Shown here in pieces: positions 1-6,260 of a stretch of 9,609 nucleotides of DNA. The notes beneath the pieces are model-generated. The model searched no databases and was not told the origin of the DNA. It worked only from the letters and a program-made list of their open reading frames with translations. Both the position numbers and the translations under genes were made by a program. Within the stretch, counting starts at the first letter, position 1; each line of letters starts with the position of its first letter. This stretch comes from Candidatus Nitrosopumilus sp. (GTDB lineage: Archaea; Thermoproteota; Nitrososphaeria; Nitrososphaerales; Nitrosopumilaceae), in contig DAOWGL010000002.1 of assembly GCA_030637455.1 (NCBI GenBank), positions 1-9,609 of the forward strand. The letters are read 5' to 3'.

Positions 1-1629
1 AAAAAAGGAATTGGAAAAGTTAATGAAGTTAATTCAAAGATTCAGTTAGATTCACTTCCTGGGAAAATAGGTATTGGGCATACTAGATGGGCAACTCATG
101 GAAAAGTTACAGAATTTAATGCACATCCACATCCAAGTAATTCAGGAAAAATTGCAATTGTACATAATGGAATAATAGAAAATTTTGAAGAATTAAAAAA
201 ACAATTAGAAGATGAAGGGTACAATTTCAAAAGTGAAACAGACAGTGAAATTATTGCAAACTTACTTCAAAAACACTATGAAAAAACAGGTGATGTTAAA
301 GAAACAATTTTGAAAACTGTTTCAGAGATTAAAGGTCACTATGCATTTGTTGCAATGTTTGAAAACGGTCAATTAGCTGCTGCAAGATTTCATGAGCCAT
401 TAATAGTAGGAGTAGGACAAGATGATTTCTTTCTTTCTAGTGATGTTTTAGGTTTTATTGAATATACTGATGATGCAATTTATTTAGAAAATGGAAATTT
501 TGTAATTTTAGAGAAAAACAAATTCCAAATTTTAGATTTTCAGGGTGAGCACGCAAAATATGGAATTACTAAAGTATCTAAAGAATTTGGAGATGCTTAC
601 AAAGGAGATTATGCACATTTCACATTAAAAGAAATTTACGAACAACATGAAACCATACTAAGAGCTGGAGAGAAAACAGAAGAAGAAATAGAAAAAGCAG
701 CAGATCATATCAAACATGCAAAAAATATCTATGTTACAGGTAGTGGAACCAGCTATAATTCAGCACTCATTGCAAAACAAATCTTTTCAAAATATGTAAA
801 AATTAAAGCAGAGCCAATTATGGCAAGTGAACTCCAGTTTTCACCAGAGAGCATTGAAGAAAATTCCATCATAATAGCAATATCTCAAAGTGGAGAAAGT
901 GCAGATGTTTTAGATGCAGTGAAAATCGGAAAGCAGGCAAATTGTAAAATCATAGCAATAGTGAATTTGATGACATCTTCGCTTGTTCGAGAAGCAGATA
1001 TTGTAATCGGAATGAATTGCGGGCCAGAAATCGGAGTAGCTGCTACAAAAAGTTTCACATCTCAATTGGTAATTCTCTATAAAATAGTGCAAAAATTAAG
1101 TGGTGATAAAATAACAATTAATTTTGAAAAGTTTGCTGAATCAATTTTAAAAATATTAGAAAATCCAGTAAAAATTCAAGCAATTGCAAAAGAGATTAAA
1201 CATATCTCAGACATCTACGTACTCGGAAGAGGAATTAATTATCCAATTGCAAAAGAGGCAGCATTGAAATTAAAAGAATTGACATACATTCATGCTGAAG
1301 GAATTCCAGGAGGAGAATTAAAGCATGGACCTCTTGCATTGATGGATTCAAATGTATTTGTAATCATAATAAATCCAAATGATTCCACATATTCAGATAC
1401 ATTAACTAGTGCAAGAGAGATTAAAGCTCGTGGCGCAAAAATTATCGGAGTTTCAGATATTGAAAGTAATGTTTATGATTATTGGATAGAAATGCCAAAA
1501 ATAGATCAGGTGTTATATCCAATTTCAGAAATTATTCCAATTCAATTTTTATCATATTATGCAGCACTTGAAAAAGATACAGACCCAGATTATCCTAGAA
1601 ATCTGGCAAAATCAGTTACTGTAAAGTAA
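1..1629 (+). CDS. glmS: Glutamine--fructose-6-phosphate aminotransferase (isomerizing), 5'-truncated by window edge
   Basis: Makes glucosamine-6-phosphate from fructose-6-phosphate and glutamine, the entry step to UDP-GlcNAc and surface glycans. The frame is open from base 1, giving 542 residues. The N-terminal glutamine amidotransferase domain shows HTRWATHG (bases 79-102), HNGIIENF (163-186) and SETDSEII. By comparison with the E. coli enzyme, about 45 N-terminal residues are off the window, including the start and the Cys nucleophile. Two SIS sugar-isomerase domains follow: GSGTSYNSA (from 739), SQSGES (883-900) and GVAATKSFTSQ, then LGRGINYPIAKEAALKLKEL and GGELKHGPLA (around 1310-1340). 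The C-terminus NLAKSVTVK keeps the lysine that binds the sugar as a Schiff base in the family. The reading frame is intact. The last 14 bases overlap the 3' end of the convergent CobT-like gene. Identification is very secure. Confidence 0.97.
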   Translation, partial: KKGIGKVNEVNSKIQLDSLPGKIGIGHTRWATHGKVTEFNAHPHPSNSGKIAIVHNGIIENFEELKKQLEDEGYNFKSETDSEIIANLLQKHYEKTGDVKETILKTVSEIKGHYAFVAMFENGQLAAARFHEPLIVGVGQDDFFLSSDVLGFIEYTDDAIYLENGNFVILEKNKFQILDFQGEHAKYGITKVSKEFGDAYKGDYAHFTLKEIYEQHETILRAGEKTEEEIEKAADHIKHAKNIYVTGSGTSYNSALIAKQIFSKYVKIKAEPIMASELQFSPESIEENSIIIAISQSGESADVLDAVKIGKQANCKIIAIVNLMTSSLVREADIVIGMNCGPEIGVAATKSFTSQLVILYKIVQKLSGDKITINFEKFAESILKILENPVKIQAIAKEIKHISDIYVLGRGINYPIAKEAALKLKELTYIHAEGIPGGELKHGPLALMDSNVFVIIINPNDSTYSDTLTSAREIKARGAKIIGVSDIESNVYDYWIEMPKIDQVLYPISEIIPIQFLSYYAALEKDTDPDYPRNLAKSVTVK

Positions 1630-2680
1630 ACAATCTATGATATTCTTTTTCTGCAATTTCTAAAAATTTTGTAGAATCATTTCCAGTTTTAATCATTGAA
1701 GAGATGATGCTACCACCAGCACCCACTCCTTCTTTTGCAAATCCTTCAGAAAATGCTTTCAAACCAGCATGTTGTGAATTTTCCAAACCTGGATTTACAG
1801 AGATTGCTGGAATATCAGCAATTTTAGTTACAAGACTAGTAAAATTTGCACTTTCATCACCAGTAATGTAGGAGGTCGTTCCAATTGCAGTATTTTCTTC
1901 ATTAAAACCAATTTTTGCAGCAAATGCCAAAACTGCCGCCATCTGAGTTCCCCCTGCCAACATTACATTAGATACACTAGATGCAGAACTTAGCATTCCT
2001 GCTACAAACGGAATCATCGGATCACCAACTTTTGCTACAATACTATATGGATGATCAGAATCTATTCTTTCAAGTGCAGATGTAACAATTTGGTTTTTTA
2101 ATTCAACAGGATTATTTGGTATGCTGGAACTAACTTTAGCATCATATCCTAATGCTTTCAATACAGCTAAAGCGGTGGTGGTTCCACCAGGAACACTTTC
2201 ACCAATAATTAAACAATCTGTAAGTGATGCCATACTTCGCCCCACAATTCTGCCATAATCAACAGCGTGAGATACTTGTGAATCAGTCATGGCATCCTCA
2301 GTTGAAATATTTTTTCCAAAAGACATACCAGTGTCAATAAATGGAAGTTGTGGAGAAATTTTACTTCCTGCATTAATTGTCAAATGTGGAATGCTAGCTG
2401 ATTCTAATGCAGTTTTTGTCAATAACCCAGGGGTGGGTTTGCCATCAGGAGTCATTGGAATTTTATCAATAGTTTTACAATACCCATAATGAAGATATTC
2501 AGCATCAGCAGGAGGAGTAAACTGAATTGAATCCTTATCTGCACCTGCAAATGTAATTCCAGGAATTTCACAAGTTTCAGTATAAGAAATTACAAAAGAG
2601 AAAAGAAATTTTTTAGATTTCATCGATTCAATGAAACTTTTCCCTTGTTCTACATTCCCAAACAGTTCAAAATTTTCCAT
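1616..2680 (-). CDS. cobT: Archaeal CobT-like nicotinate-nucleotide-dependent phosphoribosyltransferase (TIGR00303/UPF0284 family)
   Basis: A 354-residue protein of the archaeal/cyanobacterial CobT-like family, thought to turn the lower-ligand base of cobamides (such as dimethylbenzimidazole) into its alpha-ribotide using nicotinate mononucleotide. Motifs seen: GESVPGGTTT (160-169), GDPMIPFVAG (219-228), LAGGTQM (241-247), SQHAGL (302-307) and EGVGAGG (317-323). The Glu of the last motif, E317, lies where bacterial CobT has its catalytic Glu. Ammonia-oxidising archaea are known cobalamin producers, which fits, but no other cobamide gene is in the window. The ATG at 2680 is preceded by AGGA with a 6-base spacer, supporting this start. 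It is last in a minus-strand unit, 8 bases after the MBL hydrolase stop. Family assignment is firm; the exact base used is unknown. Confidence 0.88.
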   Translation of the reverse strand: MENFELFGNVEQGKSFIESMKSKKFLFSFVISYTETCEIPGITFAGADKDSIQFTPPADAEYLHYGYCKTIDKIPMTPDGKPTPGLLTKTALESASIPHLTINAGSKISPQLPFIDTGMSFGKNISTEDAMTDSQVSHAVDYGRIVGRSMASLTDCLIIGESVPGGTTTALAVLKALGYDAKVSSSIPNNPVELKNQIVTSALERIDSDHPYSIVAKVGDPMIPFVAGMLSSASSVSNVMLAGGTQMAAVLAFAAKIGFNEENTAIGTTSYITGDESANFTSLVTKIADIPAISVNPGLENSQHAGLKAFSEGFAKEGVGAGGSIISSMIKTGNDSTKFLEIAEKEYHRLFTLQ

Positions 2681-2686
2681 TATAAT

Positions 2687-2690
2687 TCCT
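2687..2690 (-). promoter_or_regulatory. Shine-Dalgarno site of the CobT-like gene
   Basis: AGGA on the minus strand, 6 bases before the ATG at 2680. It lies across the TAG stop of the upstream MBL hydrolase gene, so the two genes could be translationally coupled. It fixes the start, since many genes in this window have no visible Shine-Dalgarno site. Confidence 0.55.
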
Positions 2691-3297
2691 AACTCATCAT
2701 ATCAAGAAACTGTTGTTCAGTTCTTTTTTGCATTACATGGTTAGTGATTTTTTCTTGTCCAAGGGTTGAAATTTCAGAGCCACCATAATTATGCCCAGAA
2801 TACATGACTAGATTTTCATCTAAATTGTGCAATACATCAAATAGACTATGATAGAGATCTTTTGCGCTTCCTCCAGGTAAATCAATTCTGCCACAATTTC
2901 CAACAAATAATGTATCACCAGAAAAAATTTTTCCGTCACCTACAAGACAAATGCTGTCTTGAGAATGGCCCGGAGTGTGAAGTACTTTTAATTTGGAATT
3001 TCCAAATTCAATAAAATCCCCATCCTTTACAGTAATGTCATGTTTTAATTCGGATGATTCATGTTGGATGATTGGAGATTTAGTAGATTCAACCATTGCT
3101 TCATTTCCCAAAGTATGATCAAAATGGTGATGAGTATTAACAATGTATTTGATTTTTAGATTATTATTTTTAATAACCATCTCTAATTCGATTAAATCCC
3201 ATGAAGGATCAATTATGATTGCTTCACTAGTATCTTCATCTTCAACAATGTAAGAGAAATTCTGCATGTTTCCGACTTGGATTTGATGTACTTTCAT
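2689..3297 (-). CDS. Metallo-beta-lactamase-fold hydrolase, glyoxalase II / persulfide dioxygenase-like
   Basis: A 202-residue single-domain MBL-fold protein, probably cytosolic (no signal peptide or membrane segment). Metal ligands are complete: the HxHxDH motif in THHHFDH (H56, H58, D60, H61), H111 in HTPGH, D128 in SGDTLF and H169 in SGHNYGG. The stretch SGDTLFVGNCGRIDLPGG (126-143) is typical of the glyoxalase II/ETHE1 branch. In that branch the substrate is a glutathione thioester or a persulfide. Archaea of this type are not known to make glutathione, so a different thiol or a persulfide is more likely; that is inference. The start ATG overlaps the TGA of the epimerase gene by 4 bases (ATGA) and has AAGGA 5 bases upstream. 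Fold assignment is firm; substrate is unknown. Confidence 0.9.
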   Translation of the reverse strand: MKVHQIQVGNMQNFSYIVEDEDTSEAIIIDPSWDLIELEMVIKNNNLKIKYIVNTHHHFDHTLGNEAMVESTKSPIIQHESSELKHDITVKDGDFIEFGNSKLKVLHTPGHSQDSICLVGDGKIFSGDTLFVGNCGRIDLPGGSAKDLYHSLFDVLHNLDENLVMYSGHNYGGSEISTLGQEKITNHVMQKRTEQQFLDMMS

Positions 3298-3938
3298 AGG
3301 ATTCCTTCTTCAGCTTCAGGTGGAATTCCAATTTTTTCTGCAAACAATTCACCAGTCAAATCTTTTCGTTTAGGAATTCCTTGTTTCATTTTGTGAAAAG
3401 TAACTGTCATATCACATTTTGAGCAAATATTAGCAGTTTCTCCAGTTTGCGGATCTAATCCAGATGGAACGTCAACTGCAAATTTGTAGCAGTTTGCTTC
3501 GTTGATGAAATTAATTGCAGATGCGTATGGCTCTCTAATATCTCCAGATATTCCAGTTCCCAAAATTCCATCAACTATTACATCAGGTTTAAAATCAAAT
3601 TTAAAAGAATCACCTGACATTAATTTCACAGATGGCATTTTTTGTAAAATTGACCAATTCCAATTACTCTCTTCAGTTTTAATTTTCTCAGGACTGCCTA
3701 GAAGCATTACTGTAACTTTAGCACCATATCCAGCAAGATGTCTTGCCATTACCAAACCGACTCCACCATTATTTCCCAATCCAACAAAAATCAAAATGTT
3801 TTTTGATTCTACATCTATTTTTTCAAGTAAACGTCTAACTGCTGCAGCTCCAGCATTTTCCATCATGAATTTTTTCAAAAATCCCATGTCATGGCCTTTG
3901 TTTTCAATATTGTACATTTGATCAACAGTAATTTCCAT
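3294..3938 (-). CDS. nnrE: NAD(P)H-hydrate epimerase, stand-alone YjeF_N domain
   Basis: Expected to epimerise damaged NADHX/NADPHX so a dehydratase can restore NAD(P)H (metabolite repair). With ATG 3938 the product is 214 residues and begins MEITVDQMYNIE, which resembles family N-termini. Motifs: MENAG (26-30), GLGNNGGVGLVMARHL (53-68), DGILGTG (123-129), VDVPSGLDPQTGE (155-167, with the active-site Asp156) and TVTFHKMKQGI (178-188). There is no C-terminal ADP/ATP-dependent dehydratase domain, unlike many archaeal and bacterial fusions. The nucleotide-loop consensus is NNGGDG; here it is NNGGVG (Val60), a one-base change from Asp. ATG 3947 (three residues longer) is possible. A TTG at 3977 is unlikely because it would crowd the divergent promoter. 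First gene of the minus-strand unit. Confidence 0.88.
   Translation of the reverse strand: MEITVDQMYNIENKGHDMGFLKKFMMENAGAAAVRRLLEKIDVESKNILIFVGLGNNGGVGLVMARHLAGYGAKVTVMLLGSPEKIKTEESNWNWSILQKMPSVKLMSGDSFKFDFKPDVIVDGILGTGISGDIREPYASAINFINEANCYKFAVDVPSGLDPQTGETANICSKCDMTVTFHKMKQGIPKRKDLTGELFAEKIGIPPEAEEGIL
3303..3307 (-). promoter_or_regulatory. Shine-Dalgarno site of the MBL hydrolase gene
   Basis: AAGGA on the minus strand with a 5-base spacer to the ATG at 3297, inside the 3' end of the epimerase gene. Together with the 4-base ATGA start/stop overlap it points to coupled translation of the two genes. Confidence 0.5.
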
Positions 3939-3957
3939 ATCATTCATGAAATTATAT

Positions 3958-3966
3958 CTAAAATAA
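3958..3966 (-). promoter_or_regulatory. Candidate TATA box for the nnrE-MBL-cobT unit
   Basis: Minus-strand TTATTTTAG lies centred about 24 bases upstream of ATG 3938, the distance expected for a leaderless archaeal transcript starting at the ATG. The match to a TATA consensus is only fair in AT-rich DNA. A second AT-rich element (TATAAT, about 3951-3956) is too close to either ATG to serve a leaderless start. Confidence 0.3.
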
Positions 3967-3981
3967 GAGTTTAGCAAACGG

Positions 3982-3988
3982 CTTTATC
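3982..3988 (+). promoter_or_regulatory. Candidate TATA box for the translin-family gene
   Basis: CTTTATC is centred about 27 bases before ATG 4012, preceded by GCAAACG, which could act as a BRE-like element. No Shine-Dalgarno site precedes the ATG, which fits a leaderless transcript. It sits about 20 bases from the candidate minus-strand TATA box of the divergent epimerase gene. Confidence 0.35.
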
Positions 3989-4011
3989 CTAGTTTTCAAA
4001 TATTAGAAACT

Positions 4012-4626
4012 ATGACATTAAAAAATGTAAAACCATCATTAAATAAAATCGCAAAAGATTTGGGTCAAGTTCAAGATTCAAGAGAATTTCTACTAAAAAA
4101 TACAAGAGAAATAATCATCCTCTGTAGCAAATCAATTATTGCAGTCCATAAAGGAGATTTAACTACAGGAAAAAATAACCTAAAACAAGCAGAGACATTA
4201 TTAAAAAAATATAAGAAAAAAGCAACTGGCGGACTAAGAAGATATCTTATAACTCCAGAACAAGAATTTGTAGAAGCTGCATGTTTGATTGCAATTGTTG
4301 AAAAAAAGGAAATCCCATCAGATAAAAAATTGGCAGTAATGCCAGAATCATATGTTTTAGGATTACTGGATTGTGTAGGAGAATTGAAAAGGCAAGTTTT
4401 TGATAAAATTAGAATTGATGATATTGATGAGGCAACAAGAATTTTCGAAATAATGGAAAACTTGTATCTTCAACTGTACACTTTTTCAATGTACGATAAA
4501 GTAGTAAAAGAAGCTAGAAGGAAAATTGATGTAAATAGAATTCTAGTAGATGATGTCAGATCAGTGATTACAGAAGAAAAAAGAAGAACAGAATTAATCA
4601 AAATTTTGAAGAAATTAGAAAAGTAA
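4012..4626 (+). CDS. Archaeal translin/TRAX-family protein (COG2178-like)
   Basis: A 204-residue, mostly helical and Lys/Glu-rich protein. It matches the archaeal translin family: an N-terminal REFLLKNTREIIILCSKSII helix (24-43) followed by AVHKGDL (44-50), then PEQEFVEA (82-89), then YVLGLLDCVGELKRQ (114-128). Eukaryotic translin and TRAX form C3PO, an RNase that removes the siRNA passenger strand and, in Neurospora, trims tRNA fragments. Acidic residues E85, E88, D120 and E124 lie in segments that hold the TRAX catalytic acids, so RNase activity is plausible but not shown. It is transcribed alone, divergent from nnrE and convergent with tRNA-Leu 15 bases downstream. Family call is from motif pattern; in-cell role is unknown. 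Confidence 0.8.
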   Translation: MTLKNVKPSLNKIAKDLGQVQDSREFLLKNTREIIILCSKSIIAVHKGDLTTGKNNLKQAETLLKKYKKKATGGLRRYLITPEQEFVEAACLIAIVEKKEIPSDKKLAVMPESYVLGLLDCVGELKRQVFDKIRIDDIDEATRIFEIMENLYLQLYTFSMYDKVVKEARRKIDVNRILVDDVRSVITEEKRRTELIKILKKLEK

Positions 4627-4638
4627 TCAAAAGTAAAG
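4619..4638 (-). terminator. Candidate oligo-T terminator downstream of tRNA-Leu
   Basis: Reading the minus strand past the tRNA 3' end, there are three T-runs within about 20 bases (TTTACTTTTGATTACTTTTC). This is the usual form of an archaeal intrinsic terminator, without a hairpin. It overlaps the last codons of the convergent translin-family gene. Confidence 0.4.
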
Positions 4639-4641
4639 AGG

Positions 4642-4726
4642 TGCGGATGATGGGATTTGAACCCACGTACTACTAAGAGACTAGCCCCTCAAGCTAGCGC
4701 CTTTGGCCAGGCTGGGCGACATCCGC
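4642..4726 (-). tRNA. tRNA-Leu, anticodon GAG
   Basis: An 85-base intronless class II tRNA. The acceptor stem is seven perfect pairs (GCGGATG at 4726-4720 with CATCCGC at 4649-4643), with A at 4642 as discriminator, as expected for leucine. The D arm has GCC/GGC with GG in the loop. The anticodon stem CTAGC/GCTAG encloses TTGAGGG, so the anticodon is GAG (4690-4688), reading CUC and CUU. A 14-base variable arm (4680-4667) precedes the T arm GTGGG-TTCAAAT-CCCAT. The 3' CCA is not encoded (the gene continues ACCT), so CCA must be added. It lies antisense between the translin-family gene and rpoN, 50 bases from the rpoN start codon. Confidence 0.96.
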
Positions 4727-4746
4727 AAAGGAATTTTCTTGTATGG

Positions 4747-4756
4747 TTTTTATAAT
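4747..4756. promoter_or_regulatory. TATA-like element shared by rpoN (+) and tRNA-Leu (-)
   Basis: TTTTTATAAT on the plus strand reads ATTATAAAAA on the minus strand, so it resembles a TATA box both ways. Its centre is about 25 bases from the rpoN GTG (4777) and about 25 bases from the tRNA 5' end (4726), the normal archaeal TATA-to-start distance on both sides. No other equally good element is visible in the 50-base spacer. On the plus side this implies a leaderless rpoN operon transcript. Confidence 0.6.
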
Positions 4757-4776
4757 CCTTGGTTACTTTTTCGTTC

Positions 4777-5013
4777 GTGTTAATTCCTGTTAGATGTTTA
4801 ACGTGTGGAAAATTAATTGCTGATAAATTCGAAGATTATCAAAATAAAATTAAAGCAGGTGAAGATCCTACAAAAACTCTGGATTCTTTAGGCGTTGAAA
4901 GATATTGTTGTAGAAGAATGCTTTTGACCACTGTAGAAACAATACAACAAGTAATTCCATTTTATGAAGCAATTCAGAGAAGAAAACAAGAAGTTCAATC
5001 TGAGTTAGAATAA
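4777..5013 (+). CDS. rpoN: DNA-directed RNA polymerase subunit N (Rpo10/RPB10 homologue)
   Basis: A small zinc-binding subunit of archaeal RNA polymerase, 78 residues, helping to assemble the large subunits with subunits D and L. The start is the GTG at 4777, giving MLIPVRCLTCGK, the near-invariant family N-terminus. The in-frame TTG at 4759 would add six residues and start right beside the TATA-like element. Zinc ligands are C7 and C10 (CLTC) and C44-C45 (RYCCRRM). The helical C-terminus (about residues 50-78, ending QRRKQEVQSELE) appears slightly longer than many homologues. It opens the operon, apparently leaderless; the enolase TTG follows its stop after one base. Confidence 0.96.
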   Translation: MLIPVRCLTCGKLIADKFEDYQNKIKAGEDPTKTLDSLGVERYCCRRMLLTTVETIQQVIPFYEAIQRRKQEVQSELE

Positions 5014-5014
5014 C

Positions 5015-6253
5015 TTGGCTAAAATATCCTCAATTGAAGGACGTATTCTATACAACAGTAGAGGTAGTAAAACAATTGAAGTGGATATTAAATCAGATAA
5101 CAAATTTTTAGGAAGAGTATGTGCCCCATCAGGTGCCAGTGTAGGAAAATACGAAGCAGTTAGTTTTCCAAATGCAAACCCCGAAGAAAGTCTCAGAATA
5201 CTCAAGGATAATTCTCAAAAATTTATTGGGTTAGAATCATCAGATCTTAAAGGAATTCATGATGTTCTAAAAGAATTAGATGGAACTACAAATTATTCAG
5301 TAATAGGAGGAGCATTGGCGTTTGCTGTAACAATTGCTTCAATGGATTCAGCAGCAAAGGCATCTGGAGAACCATTGTTTAGAATACTGTCATCAGAATC
5401 ATCATTCAAGTTTCCATTTCCATTAGGAAATATTTTAGGAGGAGGGGCACATGCAGGACCTGGAACTCCAGATATTCAAGAAATATTAATTTGTGCAACA
5501 GGCTCAAAAACTATTGAAAATGCAATTGAAACTAATTTGTCAGTTCATAAAGAATTACGTCGTGTATTAGAAAAAGAAGATCCTAACTTTACAAACGGCA
5601 GAGGTGATGAAGGTGGTTGGGCACCAAAATTAGAAAATCAGAAAGCATTAGAAATTTCTACTAAAGCATGTGAGAATTTAGGATTTACTTTAGGAAAAGA
5701 AGTATCATTAGGAGTTGACTTTGCATCATCAACACAATGGAATGAAGAAAAAGGCAAGTATCTCTATGACAGAGCAGGGTTTGAAAATTCAACTGGAGAA
5801 CAAATTGATTTTGCTGCAGATATTATTGAAAAATTTAAATTGATTTATGCCGAAGATGCAGTTCATGAAGAAGCATTTGAAGACATGTCAGAATTAACAA
5901 AAAAATTCCCTAACACGCTAGTTGTAGGAGATGACTTGACTGTGACAAACAAAAATATCCTAAAAAAAGCCATTGAGGTAAAATCATGTAATGCTGCAAT
6001 TTTAAAAGTCAATCAAGCAGGAAGTCTTTTTGATGCCTTGGAATTTGCCGATGAAGCAACTCAAAACAATATCAAACTAATCACATCACATAGATCTGGA
6101 GAATCTACAGATTCACAAATATCCCACATTGGTCTTGCCACAAAGTCAAAAATGCTCAAAGTGGGCATTGTAGGAGGAGAAAGAGTAGCAAAACTCAATG
6201 AATTATTACGACTATCAGAGCATGATTTAATACGCGGTATGGCAGAGATTTAA
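5015..6253 (+). CDS. eno: Enolase (phosphopyruvate hydratase)
   Basis: Interconverts 2-phosphoglycerate and phosphoenolpyruvate; in an autotroph mainly gluconeogenic. It is 412 residues, starting at TTG 5015 one base after the rpoN stop, and the N-terminus MAKISSIEGRILYNSRGS fits the family. Catalytic set seen: mobile loop SGAS (39-42), H146, Q155-E156, E199 in GDEGGWAP, Mg ligands D235 (GVDFASS), E280 and D306 (GDDLTVTN), K331 (KVNQAG), H359-R360-S361 (SHRSGE) and K393 (AKLNELLR). Departures from consensus: NILGGGAHA where most enolases have NxxNGGxHA; YAEDAV in place of IEDP; and VGGERVAK in place of the usual RSERxAK. All ligands remain, so it should be active. No Shine-Dalgarno site is visible. 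Confidence 0.95.
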   Translation: MAKISSIEGRILYNSRGSKTIEVDIKSDNKFLGRVCAPSGASVGKYEAVSFPNANPEESLRILKDNSQKFIGLESSDLKGIHDVLKELDGTTNYSVIGGALAFAVTIASMDSAAKASGEPLFRILSSESSFKFPFPLGNILGGGAHAGPGTPDIQEILICATGSKTIENAIETNLSVHKELRRVLEKEDPNFTNGRGDEGGWAPKLENQKALEISTKACENLGFTLGKEVSLGVDFASSTQWNEEKGKYLYDRAGFENSTGEQIDFAADIIEKFKLIYAEDAVHEEAFEDMSELTKKFPNTLVVGDDLTVTNKNILKKAIEVKSCNAAILKVNQAGSLFDALEFADEATQNNIKLITSHRSGESTDSQISHIGLATKSKMLKVGIVGGERVAKLNELLRLSEHDLIRGMAEI

Positions 6254-6260
6254 AATCGTC

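Noticed and set aside
1643..1650. T-rich run after the glmS stop as a terminator
   Set aside because: Only a short TTCTTTTT tract inside the antisense coding sequence of the CobT-like gene; too weak to call.
2289..2489. 66-codon open frame on the plus strand inside the CobT-like gene
   Set aside because: Antisense shadow of conserved coding sequence, no motif.
3502..3921. 139-codon open frame on the plus strand, antisense to nnrE
   Set aside because: It is a shadow of a well-conserved gene on the opposite strand. Its translation shows no recognisable motif and no ribosome binding site precedes it.
3939..3977. TTG-initiated N-terminal extension of nnrE (13 residues)
   Set aside because: The extra residues do not match the family and occupy the only promoter space; MEITVDQM is the normal type of family start.
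4759..4776. TTG-initiated upstream extension of rpoN
   Set aside because: It would add six residues before the near-invariant MLIPVRC start and lies directly beside the TATA-like element; GTG 4777 fits both the protein and the promoter spacing.
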